Below are positions 53,482 through 63,027 of a DNA stretch of 64,000 bases, piece by piece. A program made the translations under genes and the position numbers. Under the pieces are notes generated by a model. The model did not search any database and was not told the DNA's origin. It saw nothing but the letters and a program-made list of their open reading frames with translations. Each line of letters starts with the position of its first letter. The first letter of the stretch is position 1. Location of the stretch: assembly GCF_032854445.1 (NCBI RefSeq), contig NC_088305.1, forward strand, positions 32,017,645 through 32,081,644, in the 5' to 3' direction. The stretch is from Liolophura sinensis (taxonomy: Eukaryota > Mollusca > Polyplacophora > Chitonida > Chitonidae).

Positions 53482-53726
53482 GGTTAGAAAAAATACGATT
53501 TACTTCATAGCTGATTGTATTTAGCCACTTTATCAAAAATCACCTTCTTTGTGCGTGTTCAAAGCAAAGATTTCCCGTGAAAGTTGCAAAAAACTTCTCT
53601 TTCCATCAAATATTTTCTCGCTTGAGAAAATAAAGCAAAGCTAGGAAAATTTCCTCAACTAAATATCAGTAATTAAACCTGCAAAAAAAAAAGAATTTAA
53701 ACAATGTGTTTTACGAAAGATTCTAC

Positions 53727-53808
53727 CGCTGCGAGCAGGGTTCGAACCTGCGCGGGAATTGCCCATTGGATTTCGAGTCCAACGCCTTAACCACTCGGCC
53801 ATCACAGC
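53727..53808 (-). tRNA. tRNA-Ser(CGA)
   Basis: All stems pair; the variable arm is GGGCAATTCCC. Confidence 0.9.
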
Positions 53809-54038
53809 TGTGCAATTTGCAAACTAAATACCCATTACTGTTACATGTTGACCAGTCATTATTTAAGTTTTTTTAACCAGTTGCTATCTCATTTCTGCTG
53901 ACAACAACTTTGGATGCAAGAAAATTGTTCGTGCGAGGCCTAAATGTTTAACAGCTTAAAGATGTAAAGCATCGACTCCAAAACGGGAAGTAGTGATATG
54001 TGTGAAAATCTAACAAAAACAAAGGGAAAAAAAGAAAT

Positions 54039-54120
54039 CGCTGCGAGCAAGGTTCGAACCTGCGCGGGCATTGCCCATTGGATTTCAAGTCCAACGCCTT
54101 AACCACTCGGCCATCACAGC
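54039..54120 (-). tRNA. tRNA-Ser(UGA)
   Basis: T stem contains one G:U pair (GCAGG/CTTGC); otherwise intact. Confidence 0.85.
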
Positions 54121-55122
54121 AGTGTTTTCTACAGGGTGTAATTTAGCATCGTAACTGCTGGAGAAATGAGGTGAAAAGTGACGGAATATGATTTCTGCAC
54201 CTTCGACGGGCCTCCAACCGGCAATCCCCGACTGAGGAGGACATTAGGCCAGAGGCGTTTAGAATAAATGTGTTTTCCTTCACAGCTGATCGTATTTAAG
54301 CCATTTTATCAAAAATCGTCTCCTATGTGCGTCTTCATGATGAAATAATCTGGTGAAAGTTGCCAAAAAAAGTTATTTTTGGATAAAATATTTCCTTGCG
54401 TGGGAGAATGGAAGAAGGCCAGAAAAGTTTCCTAAGGCACATCTCAACCTGTGAGCTTGCAAGAAAAAAAATTAAGAAATTATGTTTAAAAAAAAATATG
54501 TTTTAGAAAACATTCTTCGGCTGCCAGTAAGTGTAGAAACTGCATGGAAATTGTCTACCCAAATATTCATAACTCGCGAGCATTGATCTTAGCTGAGTTA
54601 GGTTTATTTAACTGGATGTCACCTAATTTTTCTTCACAACCCCTTTGGATCCAAGAAAAATGATCTGGTGCTGTGTCAATTTAAAACAGTTTAAAGATGT
54701 AAATCAGCGAGTCCAGAAGGGCAAGTAGTAGAATTTGCTGAGTTAGGTTTATTTGGCTCGATGCGTCCTAATTTTTCCTCACAACCGCTTTGGATGCAAG
54801 AAAAATGATCTGGTGATGTGTCAATTTATAGCAGTTTAAAGATGTAAATCAGCGAGTCCAGAACAGCAAGTAGTAGAATTTGCTGAGTTAGGTTTATTTG
54901 GCTCGATGCGTCCTAATTTTTCCTCACAACCGCTTTGGATGCAAGAAAAATGATCTGGTGATGTGTCAATTTATAGCAGTTCAAAGATGTAAATCAGCGA
55001 TTCCAGAACGGCCAGTAGTAGAATTTGCAAAAGTCTAAGAAAGCTAAAGTGAAAAAGAATCGCTGGGAGCACGCTTCCAGCCTGCAATAAATAAAGTGAA
55101 GAGTGAAAAAGTGTGAGTCCTG

Positions 55123-55195
55123 CACCTCCGACGGGACTCGAACCTGCAATCCCCGGCTTAGGAGGCCGGTGCCTTATCCGTTAGGCCATGGAGGC
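55123..55195 (-). tRNA. tRNA-Arg(CCU), variant
   Basis: T stem GCAGG/CCCGT has an A:C mismatch and acceptor position 7 is A opposite C66. Confidence 0.62.
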
Positions 55196-55538
55196 GGTCA
55201 GAAAAAGACTTACTTCATAGCTGATTGTATTTAGCCATTGTATCTTAAAACACCTTCTTTGTGCGTGTTCAAAGGAAAGATATCCCGTGAAAGTTGCAAA
55301 AAACTTCTCTTTCCATCAAATATTTTCTCGCTTGAGAAAATGAAGCAAGGTCAGGAAAATTTCCTTTTTTTTTTTTTTTGAAAATTGTTGAATTTATTCC
55401 CAGATTGTCATCAAATACACAAGATTTCCCATTACCCGGCTATCACACACTTTTGAAATCACAAGGCAGTCTTAATTAAAATAAAATATCACAGAAAAGA
55501 TGACTGCTTTGTGAATAGAACAATTGCACATTAGCTGT

Positions 55539-58500
55539 TCATTTCAATAAATACATTAATTTATCATTCCGTAAGGTACAGAAGACTTTGTTTATACACC
55601 AGATTTTCTCGAAAGATGGCCTGTCTAGTCGAAAAAAGTCAACATGAATACAGGTTTTAATTATTCCTTTGGCGGCCTTAACAATAGCAACAGAATCCCT
55701 GTTTTTTTTCTGAAATATTATGTCGTTGCGTGCACACCAAATACTAAACTGAAGAACAAATATGACATACACCATCACAGCTCTAACTTCCTGGTTAAAG
55801 GTGGAATTGAATACCTTGTAAATTAATGTTTCCGAGTCCATATTTGGTAGGTAGTTCGCAAACAAAACAAATATCCGGTTAAAGTCATTAAACACATCCT
55901 GAACGATTTTACATTGTACAAACAGATGTTGCCGAGTTTCAGACAGGGAGCAAAAAACACACAAGTCATCGGTGGCTACATTTCTCCTACGAAGTTTTTC
56001 CTTAACGGGCAAAATGTCATGAACCAACTTGTAACTGAAGTTGTCCAAATTGTGATCTAAGAATTGATGAAAAACAGTTTTCCATATTCTAACCCAGTCC
56101 AAATGCGGCATAGACACCATTGCTCTTGGACAATGTACTATTTTTGTTACAAAATATTCATAAATATACCTGCTTGAACACAATGTTACAGGTTGCTGTA
56201 CACCTGTGGTAAATTCTCTCCAGGCGCTCAAGGCCAGTCTATAAAAAGGTGGAATGTTTTCAGAATGTGGGACATTGGAACGACAGAATTCACGACAAAC
56301 ATGCCTTAGGGGCAAACCCAACCAATAGATGGCAAAGTATTTCCATTCCGCTGTTGTTCCATGAATTAATTTTAAAACATGCCGAGTAAGAAGTGCTTTT
56401 ATTTTACATTCTATATTATGTACGTTTAGACCTCCATTCCCTATTTTATTATGTACGACAACTCTCTTCAAACTTTCGGGTTTGTTATCCCACAAAATTC
56501 TGAACACAGTTTGGGAACATTGATTGACACATTTAGGTGGCAACAGAGTACACTGTGCAGAAAACCATAAGACAGCTAAAGCAACTGTATTAATTAAGAC
56601 AGACCTCCCCCGTAGGGTCAAATATCTTCCATTCCATGCTGATACATGTTTCTTTACCTTGCTTAAAACACGCTCAGAATTGAGTTCTGTTTGATCTGGT
56701 CCAAAAAATACCCCACAAATCTTTGAATTTGTAGTGATTTTAAGCCCACCACTGTGCACGTTAGTTTCGTCCCAGTTACCAATGGGAAGAACCGTGCTTT
56801 TCAACAAGTTGAGTTTTGCTCCTGAGGCTTTTCCATAACTTTCTGCTAGTTTAATTACATGCGGAACAGAACTCTCTTCAGATAAAATTGCAGTCGTATC
56901 ATCTGCAAATGCCGACACTCTCGTTTCCTTATTTGTGCCGGGTAACCGTACACCGTTAATTTCGTCATTGTTTCTAATGGCGGCTATAAAGGGCTCTAAG
57001 GACAACACATACAATAATGGTGACAAAGAACAACCCTGTCGGACACCTCGACTCAGTTTAAATTCTTCTGTTATGTGCCCGTTCACAATAACACTACTTG
57101 TAATGTCAGTATATAATAATTGCACCCACTTACACAAGTCGGGTCCGAAGTTAAATTTCTCTAAACATTTGAACAAAAATGACCAGTCTACTCTGTCAAA
57201 GGCTTTCTCCTGGTCTAAGTTTTAAATCTTTTTGTTCAACATAATCATATGTATTTCGTAATAAGTGAAGGTTGTCAAAAATACTTCGGCCTGGTATTCC
57301 ACATGTCTGATTCTGAAGTACAATTGTATCGATCACATTTTTAACCGATTGCACAAAGCTTTAGAAACAATCTTATAATCTACATTTAGTAAGCTAATTG
57401 GCCTCCAGTTTTTTATGCTTTCGGCATTGTCGGGGTCCTTGCATAATAGTGTGATTAACCCAGAACGCTGTGAATTACTTAATCTACCCAAGTTAAAACA
57501 GTAATTAACTACATCCGTAAACACACCCGAAAACAGGGGCCAAAATTGTACATAAAACTCTGCTGGCAAACAGTCGCATCCCGGCGAACGGTTTTTAGAC
57601 ATATTTTTTACTGCAAAAAACAACTCCTGTTCAGTCAAAAGGCCTTCGCAGGCAGTTTTACAATCGTCATTTAACATCAAAAGCGATGACAAGAACTCAT
57701 CTTGAATGGAGGAGTCAGTATCTTGTTCAGTATACAATTTCATATAATACGACCTTATACACTTAGCAATACCTTCCTGAGATTCATGGGATATTGAAGA
57801 ATCACTATGACAAGTAATACTTTTGATCATCTTCTTTCTGCCCCTACCAACTTCTCGTCTAATGAAATATTTGGTTGGTTTTTCTCCCTGATCAAAATGA
57901 ACAGCTTTAGCACGGATAACCGCTCCCGCATGATTCGACTTATAAAGGGCATTTAGAGCCTTTTTCACATTGTCAATACTCTCACAGTTAATGATTGGAC
58001 TAGATTTTAACGCATTTAATTCTTGTTCAAGTTCCAACAAATCACGTTTTTTATTCATAGATTTCTCCTTACAGTAACTCCGAATCCTGTCTTTACATTC
58101 CCTTTTAAATGTCTCCCATCTGTCTATTACATCTGCATGACCAGTTGTACAGACAGAGAAAATATCATGGAAGACGGATTTAATATCATCAACAAGCTCC
58201 GTGTCATTTAACACAGAAGTATTACACTTCCAGTAGAACGGCCCCCATGAAATGACATCTTCAAAAGAGATATCAAAAAACAAACACGAATGATCAGAAA
58301 AAGACACATGTACAGCATCACACTGGGTTACATACTTAAACACAGCGTTAGGGATATAAAATCTATCCAATCTACTGGCACACTGGCGCCTAGACCACGT
58401 GTAACAATTCTTATTCGGATGCAGTTTCCTAAAAATATCACAAATATCAAAATCTCTTTTCAAATTATTAATTTCGTCCACTCCATCATTCCTTCCATTA

Positions 58501-59018
58501 GTGGCACAGCCAGCTCTATCTAATTCAATGCTCTCAACACAATTAAAATCTCCACCCATAATAACCAACTCACTGCCCTGCATCACATTATCTAGATTAG
58601 AAATAAACTCTTTTCTTTCCTTTGGATTATTAGGGGCATATACACAAATACGGTTTAAAGCAGTGTTGTTGAGCTCAACCCTAGGGCTTATGTAGCGACC
58701 GTTAGGGCACCTCTGTATTTTCCGTATAAAGCAGTCTACAGTATACCTAATAATTATTCCCACCCCACAATGTCGATTTGACCCATACGCCCACCTTGCA
58801 TCGCCCGGGATTTGCAAATATTTAGTGTCATTATAGTTTTCGAAGTGTGTTTTCTGTAAGAATTGTACATCAATTCCTTTATCGAAAACAAATTGCTTGA
58901 CATGTTCTTGTTTAGACGGATCCCGTAAACCATTAATGTTTAAAGTCCCAAAACGAATATTATTTAAGCTCATTATACAAATAAGTAAAGGTAGAGCGTA
59001 CATACCCATTGTGGTCAA
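55539..59018 (-). pseudogene. LINE C ORF2 (endonuclease, reverse transcriptase, zinc tail)
   Basis: It starts MTTMGMYALPLLICIMSLNN. Endonuclease residues 1-260: RFGTLNINGLRD, FLQKTHFENYND, MGGDFNCVESIELDR, SRLDRFYIPNAV, SFSDHSCLFFDI. Linker: AVHFDQGEKPTKYFIRREVG. Reverse transcriptase: SPGCDCLPAEFYVQFWPLF, IKNWRPISLLNVDYKIVSKA, RGVRQGCSLSPLLYVLSLEP, SAFADDTTAILSEESS. C-terminal: FSYKLVHDILPVKEKLRRRN and CVFCSLSETRQHLFVQC zinc-binding tail. Two long frames (57,333-59,018 and 55,539-57,176) are separated by a small deletion and frame change at about 57,180-57,345. About 1,150 residues in total, normal for the group. Confidence 0.93.
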
Positions 59019-59033
59019 ATAAGAGAGTTCTAA

Positions 59034-60582
59034 TTACACTACAACCCATTTGTCTCTTTTCATTCGCTGCCTCGCACGAGAAGCAAGCGATTTTCTTTTC
59101 CTGTATTCCAGAAGCATGGTGTCCCCCTCCTGAGATGGAGTCGGCGTCATACAGTCTGACGACTGATCGGCATCAACACCATCATAATCAGTAGGATGGG
59201 AACTGGGCGGGATAGATGACGCTGCCTCTTCGGCTGTACTGCCATTGTCCAACTTAGCTCGCTTTTCCTCGACTGGGACTGGTGAACGCACGTCGGGAGC
59301 GTGCACGTCCGCCACGACCACATTCTTCACCCTCGGGATAGCTGATGACGTTTCATTATCACCAACATCCACTTCTTCGGTGTTCTTAGTATTCTCCCGG
59401 ACGTCCATCTCCTTATCAGACTCGCTGTCGTCGCTGACGTCTTCATCGGCGCTGTCGTCACCATTCCCGTCGATTTCGTCTTCGTTCTCCTCGCTGTCTT
59501 GAACCAGCTCCATAGCAGGTGCGTTGAATGGGTCTTCATCGTCGCTGACGTCAACATCAATGTCATCTTGTTTTACGGCGTCTTCCTTATTATACTGGCG
59601 CATNNNNNNNNNNNNNNNNNNNNNNNNNNNNNNNNNNNNNNNNNNNNNNNNNNNNNNNNNNNNNNNNNNNNNNNNNNNNNNNNNNNNNNNNNNNNNNNNN
59701 NNNNNNNNNNNNNNNNNNNNNNNNNNNNNNNNNNNNNNNNNNNNNNNNNNNNNNNNNNNNNNNNNNNNNNNNNNNNNNNNNNNNNNNNNNNNNNNNNNNN
59801 NNNAGAGGTTTCATGGGGGGAGAAACCGTCGCAGTTAGAACACCACAGTGCCCTACACTCTGCCACCTTGTGTGATTTTTGGCCACACTTCCGACATTCA
59901 TAGGTTTGCCCGGGGTAGGTAAACATAACAATGTCACCACCGAAATTAATAAAATTTGGTACATAACGAACTTTGTGACACCTAAATCTGTAAATCCGAA
60001 TACCTGTCCGAACATGTGAGAGCTCCGGGTCTGAAAATCTGGGTTTCGTCACACCCAGGCATTCACCATAGGGTTTCAAAGCTGCCTCGATAGTTTCACC
60101 TGACATTTCATCCGGTGCCCAGTGGGCCGTCAGATTCAGGTAAACTGACAACGCCGGTATAATGGACCATGTCGTTCCATTTATAACAACATTGGATTTA
60201 CTCACTAGGGCATTATGCCCAGCCACTATAGACACGCGGAGATAGAAGTGTTTCTTCTTAATAATTCTTCTGAAAACTTATTATCTCTGTCTTGATATTT
60301 AACACACTTGACAGAAAAGGAATAAAGTCCCTCTGGACAGCCGTAGAAAATGCCGGGCTGCTTCGTGTAGAGATTGACACAGACAACGTTCTGCTTGGCC
60401 TGTTTACAGGCGAAAACGACACGGGCTTGGACATACCTGATCCAACGGGGCACACGCCCTTCACCAACCAGTAACCACTGGCCAAAATCAAGCTCTGTGG
60501 GCTCCCAGTTCACCAAAAAATTAGTCTCAAAAACAAGAGTTGTTGTTGCACAAATGTGTAAACAGCAGAGAATAACCGACAC
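59034..60582 (-). pseudogene. LINE C ORF1 (zinc-knuckle protein, with assembly gap)
   Basis: In order: LCCLHICATTTLVFETNFLV and RWIRYVQARVVFACKQAKQN (60,390-60,582); STAVQRDFIPFLSSVLNIKT (60,258-60,380, other frame); VAGHNALVSKS, ALKPYGECLGV, FINFGGDIVMFTYPGQTYEC and CRKCGQKSHKVAECRALWCS (59,804-60,235); gap; acidic tail (59,100-59,590) ending MLLEYRKRKSLASRARQRMK. Stop is at 59,034, 15 bp before the ORF2 ATG. Frame changes near 60,385 and 60,240 break it. The true start is uncertain, as the 5' end offers a GTG but no clear ATG. Confidence 0.88.
59604..59803. other. Assembly gap (200 N)
   Basis: Exactly 200 N. In LINE D the matching interval (27,921 to about 28,041) is roughly 120 bp, so the placeholder is probably longer than the missing DNA. 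Confidence 0.95.
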
Positions 60583-60663
60583 GTCCGTTCACTTCGGCGT
60601 CTAGCACACTCTCTTAGTAATATGTGTAAAAATCTAACAAAAACAAAGGGAAAAAAAAGAAAT

Positions 60664-60745
60664 CGCTGCGAGCAGGGTTCGAACCTGCGCGGGCATTGCC
60701 CATTGGATTTCAAGTCCAACGCCTTAACCACTCGGCCATCACAGC
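60664..60745 (-). tRNA. tRNA-Ser(UGA), intact
   Basis: All stems pair; 50 bp from the LINE C 5' end. Confidence 0.93.
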
Positions 60746-61653
60746 AGTGTTTTCTACAGGATTTAATTTAGCATCGTAACTGCTGGAGAAATGAGGAAAA
60801 AGTGACGGAGTATGATTTCTGCACCTTCGACGGGCCTCCAACCGGCAATCAACCGGCTGAGGAGGCCATTAGGCCAGAGGCGTTTAGAATAAATGTCATT
60901 TCCTTCACAGCTGATCGTATTTAAGCCATTTTATCAAAAATCGTCTCCTGTGTGCGTCTTCAAGATGAAATAATCTGGTGAAAGTTGCCAAAAAAAGTTA
61001 TTTTTGGATAAAATATTCCCTTGCGTGGGAGAATGGAACAAGGCCAGAAAAGTTTCCTAAGGCATTTCTCAACCTGTGAGCTTGCAAGAAAAAAAAATTA
61101 AGAAATTATGTTTTACAAAAAAATATGTTTTAGAAAACATTCTTCGGCTGCCAGTCAGTGTAGAAACTGCATGGCAATTGTCTGTTGGATTTCCAGCGCA
61201 ACACATTAATCTCTTTAAAAGACACTACCCAAATATTCATAACTCGCGAGCATTCATCTTAACTGAGTTAGGTTTATTTAACTGGATGTCACCTAATATT
61301 TCTTCACAACCGCTTTGGATGCAAGAAAAATGATCTGGTGCTGTGTCAGTTTATAGCAGTTTCAAGATGTAAATCAGCGAGTCCAGAACGGCAAGTAGTA
61401 GAATTTGCTGAGTTAGGTTTATTTGGCTCGATACGTCCTAATTTTTCTTCACAACCGCTTTGGATGCAAGAAAAATGATCTGGTGATGTGTCAATTTATA
61501 GCAGTTTAAAGATGTAAATCAGAGAGTCCAGAACGGCAAGTAGTAGAATTTGCAAAAGTGTAGGAAAGCTAAAGTGAAAAAGAATCGCTGCGAGCACACT
61601 TCCACACTTTCCTTGCGAGAAATAAAGTGAAGAGTGACAAAATGGGAGTCCTG

Positions 61654-61726
61654 CACCTCCGACGGGATTCGAACCCGCAATCCCCGGCTTAGGAGGCCGG
61701 TGCCTTATCCATTAGGCCACGGAGGC
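61654..61726 (-). tRNA. tRNA-Arg(CCU), intact
   Basis: T loop TTCGAAT as at 43,652; all stems pair. Confidence 0.92.
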
Positions 61727-61964
61727 GGTCAGATAAAATACACGATTTACTTCATAGCTTATTGTATTTAGCCATTTTATCAAAAATCACCTTCTTTGTG
61801 CGTGTTCAAAGTAAAGATATCCCGTGAAAGTTGCAAAAAACTTCTCTTTCCATCAAATATTTTCTCGCTTGAGAAAATGAAGCAAGGCCAGGAAAATTTC
61901 CTTAACTAAATATCAGTCCTCAATCCTGCAAGAATTTAAACAATGTGTTTTACAAAAGATTCTT

Positions 61965-62051
61965 TTTTTTCTTTTTGAATATAAAATAATTTATTCCCAA
62001 TAAACAAATACAGAATTGACATTATAATACATCAGCCCAATTAAATCGGTT
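61965..62051 (-). mobile_element. LINE E, 3' end (Tx1-like)
   Basis: The T-rich tail (TTTTTTTTCTTTTTG) and AATTTATTCCCAATAAAC match the 3' end of LINE B. The element is cut by the DNA transposon at 62,052 and resumes at 63,028. Confidence 0.82.
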
Positions 62052-63027
62052 TAGTCTCATTTCGCCTACTTTCACACCTTTATGAGTCTCATTTCGCCTA
62101 CTTCAGATTTTTCGGACAGGCATCCTGTAGATGGTTGGGGGCACGCCCCCTAATGGGTTCCTACTGAGCGTCTCTCACTCATCGGCTGAGTGAACTTAGT
62201 AGAAGCGCAATGCTCACTGAAGTCTTGATGGTGAATACCGTTTGCATCAGAGTGACACTGGCAGAACTTTACTCACTTATCACAATAAATACGATCGCAG
62301 ACGTCGAGACAATCATTTAAAAAAAAATAATAAAACACTGATTTGATGGGCCACGATATCCGCCAGGAAAGTGGCCCTAAAACCAGTAAATAAATAAAGA
62401 GACAATCATTAAGTAACATCATGGTAGCAGTGCAAGCAGAACTTGAATTCATACCAACTACGAGAGGTGGGGTAACTCTTGTGTGGAATAATTACGAATA
62501 CCGACTGAACAGAAAAAAATCTGATTGGGAATCATGGAAGAAATGTAAAGTTGCGAATTGCAAAGCTACGGTTTCGACAAAAAATCGTATAGACAAGATA
62601 CTGATCTTCACCACTGCAGAGAATCTCAGAACACTTTGCCAGTCACCTACTGTATATTGCGGTGGTACTTTTTACCTTGCCCCCAGTATTGGTTGAGGGG
62701 AAGATTTTCCCGTTAGTGTATGCACTGCTTCCGGACAGACGTCAACAAACATACCAAAGAATGCTTCATCTGATCAATCTAACAATATGGTTTTTACTGA
62801 TATGTAACATAAATGTTTACAGCAGATGATCTATGCGTCCATCTTTGGGTCGTTCTTTTGTTACTTATACTTGCAATTATTCACACACTTATAACGGTAC
62901 TTTAATCCTTCCACACTGTCCCTGAGGTTTAATCCCATTAAATGGTTATCTTCACACCTTGGGGATTATCATTTCGCCTACCTCCAATTTCTAATTTCAA
63001 ACAAAAGAAGTAGGCGAAATGAGACTA
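62052..63027 (+). mobile_element. Short FLYWCH-bearing DNA transposon (MULE-like), internally deleted
   Basis: Perfect 20 bp terminal inverted repeats TAGTCTCATTTCGCCTACTT (62,052-62,071; reverse at 63,008-63,027). Extra copies of TCATTTCGCCTAC occur at about 62,088 and 62,972. Coding remains match the FLYWCH plus MULE transposase layout. No long target duplication is evident; the flanks share only TA if the repeat is taken from GTCTCATT. At under 1 kb it cannot encode a full transposase. It lies in the 3' untranslated part of LINE E. Confidence 0.75.
62421..62696 (+). pseudogene. FLYWCH zinc finger and start of MULE-type transposase
   Basis: Reading: GGVTLVWNNYEYRLNRKKSD, WESWKKCKVANCKATVSTKN, a FLYWCH-type finger (aromatic-Y-Y, W, C-X4-C) though the final His pair is altered; then the text jumps to VYCGGTFYLAPSI, the transposase block usually seen as DGTF...AP. 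After the stop, another frame continues KIFPLVYALLPDRRQQTYQR (about 62,700-62,760). The core catalytic region between and after these blocks is missing. Confidence 0.75.

Larger units (their letters stand above)
51593..54038 (-). repeat. Array unit 9 (long, 2,446 bp)
   Basis: Contents: Ser(UGA) 51,593; pseudo-Arg 51,752-51,810; pseudo-Ser 52,072-52,139; Arg 52,575; pseudo-Ser 52,907-52,973; Arg 53,409; Ser(CGA) 53,727. It is closest to unit 4. Confidence 0.88.
34342..55364 (-). repeat. Main tRNA gene array (higher-order repeat)
   Basis: About 21 kb of tandem units. Distances between successive Ser(UGA)-slot genes are 1,612, 2,590, 1,615, 2,447, 1,615, 2,436, 2,438, 2,436 and 2,446 bp. Short units hold Ser(UGA), pseudo-Arg, pseudo-Ser, Ser stub, Arg, Ser(CGA); long units add an Arg (or chimeric Arg) plus pseudo-Ser block of about 0.83 kb. 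All genes are on the minus strand. Spacers are AT-rich and shared between units at a level that suggests recent homogenisation. No protein gene is visible; ORFs of 60-100 residues here are readings through tRNA genes. Confidence 0.93.
54039..55364 (-). repeat. Array unit 10, truncated by LINE C
   Basis: Contents: Ser(UGA) 54,039; pseudo-Arg 54,198-54,256; a shortened pseudo-Ser 54,518-54,557; the 145 bp spacer repeat in three copies (about 54,595-55,020); Arg 55,123; then spacer up to AAAATTTCCT where the LINE C tail begins. Confidence 0.88.
55365..60614 (-). mobile_element. LINE C (Tx1-like, near full length, broken)
   Basis: The poly(A) tail (T15 on plus, about 55,366-55,380) joins array spacer at AAATTTCCT; the 5' end joins spacer at TAGTAATATGTG (array TAGTGATATGTG). 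The array section that should lie between these points, about 0.3-0.4 kb with the Ser(CGA) gene, is absent, so the insertion came with or was followed by a target deletion. The order is ORF1 then ORF2. A 200-base gap lies at 59,604-59,803. It is the best copy for seeing the whole element, about 5.2 kb. Confidence 0.93.
60615..61964 (-). repeat. Right end of the tRNA array
   Basis: Contents: Ser(UGA) 60,664; pseudo-Arg 60,822-60,881; pseudo-Ser 61,145-61,212; 145 bp spacer repeat in two copies; Arg 61,654; spacer up to AAAAGATTC, where the LINE E tail begins one to two bases before the expected Ser(CGA) gene boundary. Nothing else is seen in 61,727-61,964. Confidence 0.88.

Noticed and set aside
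29129-55195. Regular repeats resembling a CRISPR array
   Set aside because: Repeats are tRNA genes with cloverleaf pairing, spaced hundreds of bases apart with homologous spacers; there are no cas genes, and the context is animal mobile elements.
61727-61964. A Ser(CGA) gene at the right end of the array
   Set aside because: The spacer stops at AAAAGATTC and passes into the LINE E tail before the gene would start; no Ser sequence is present before the window end.
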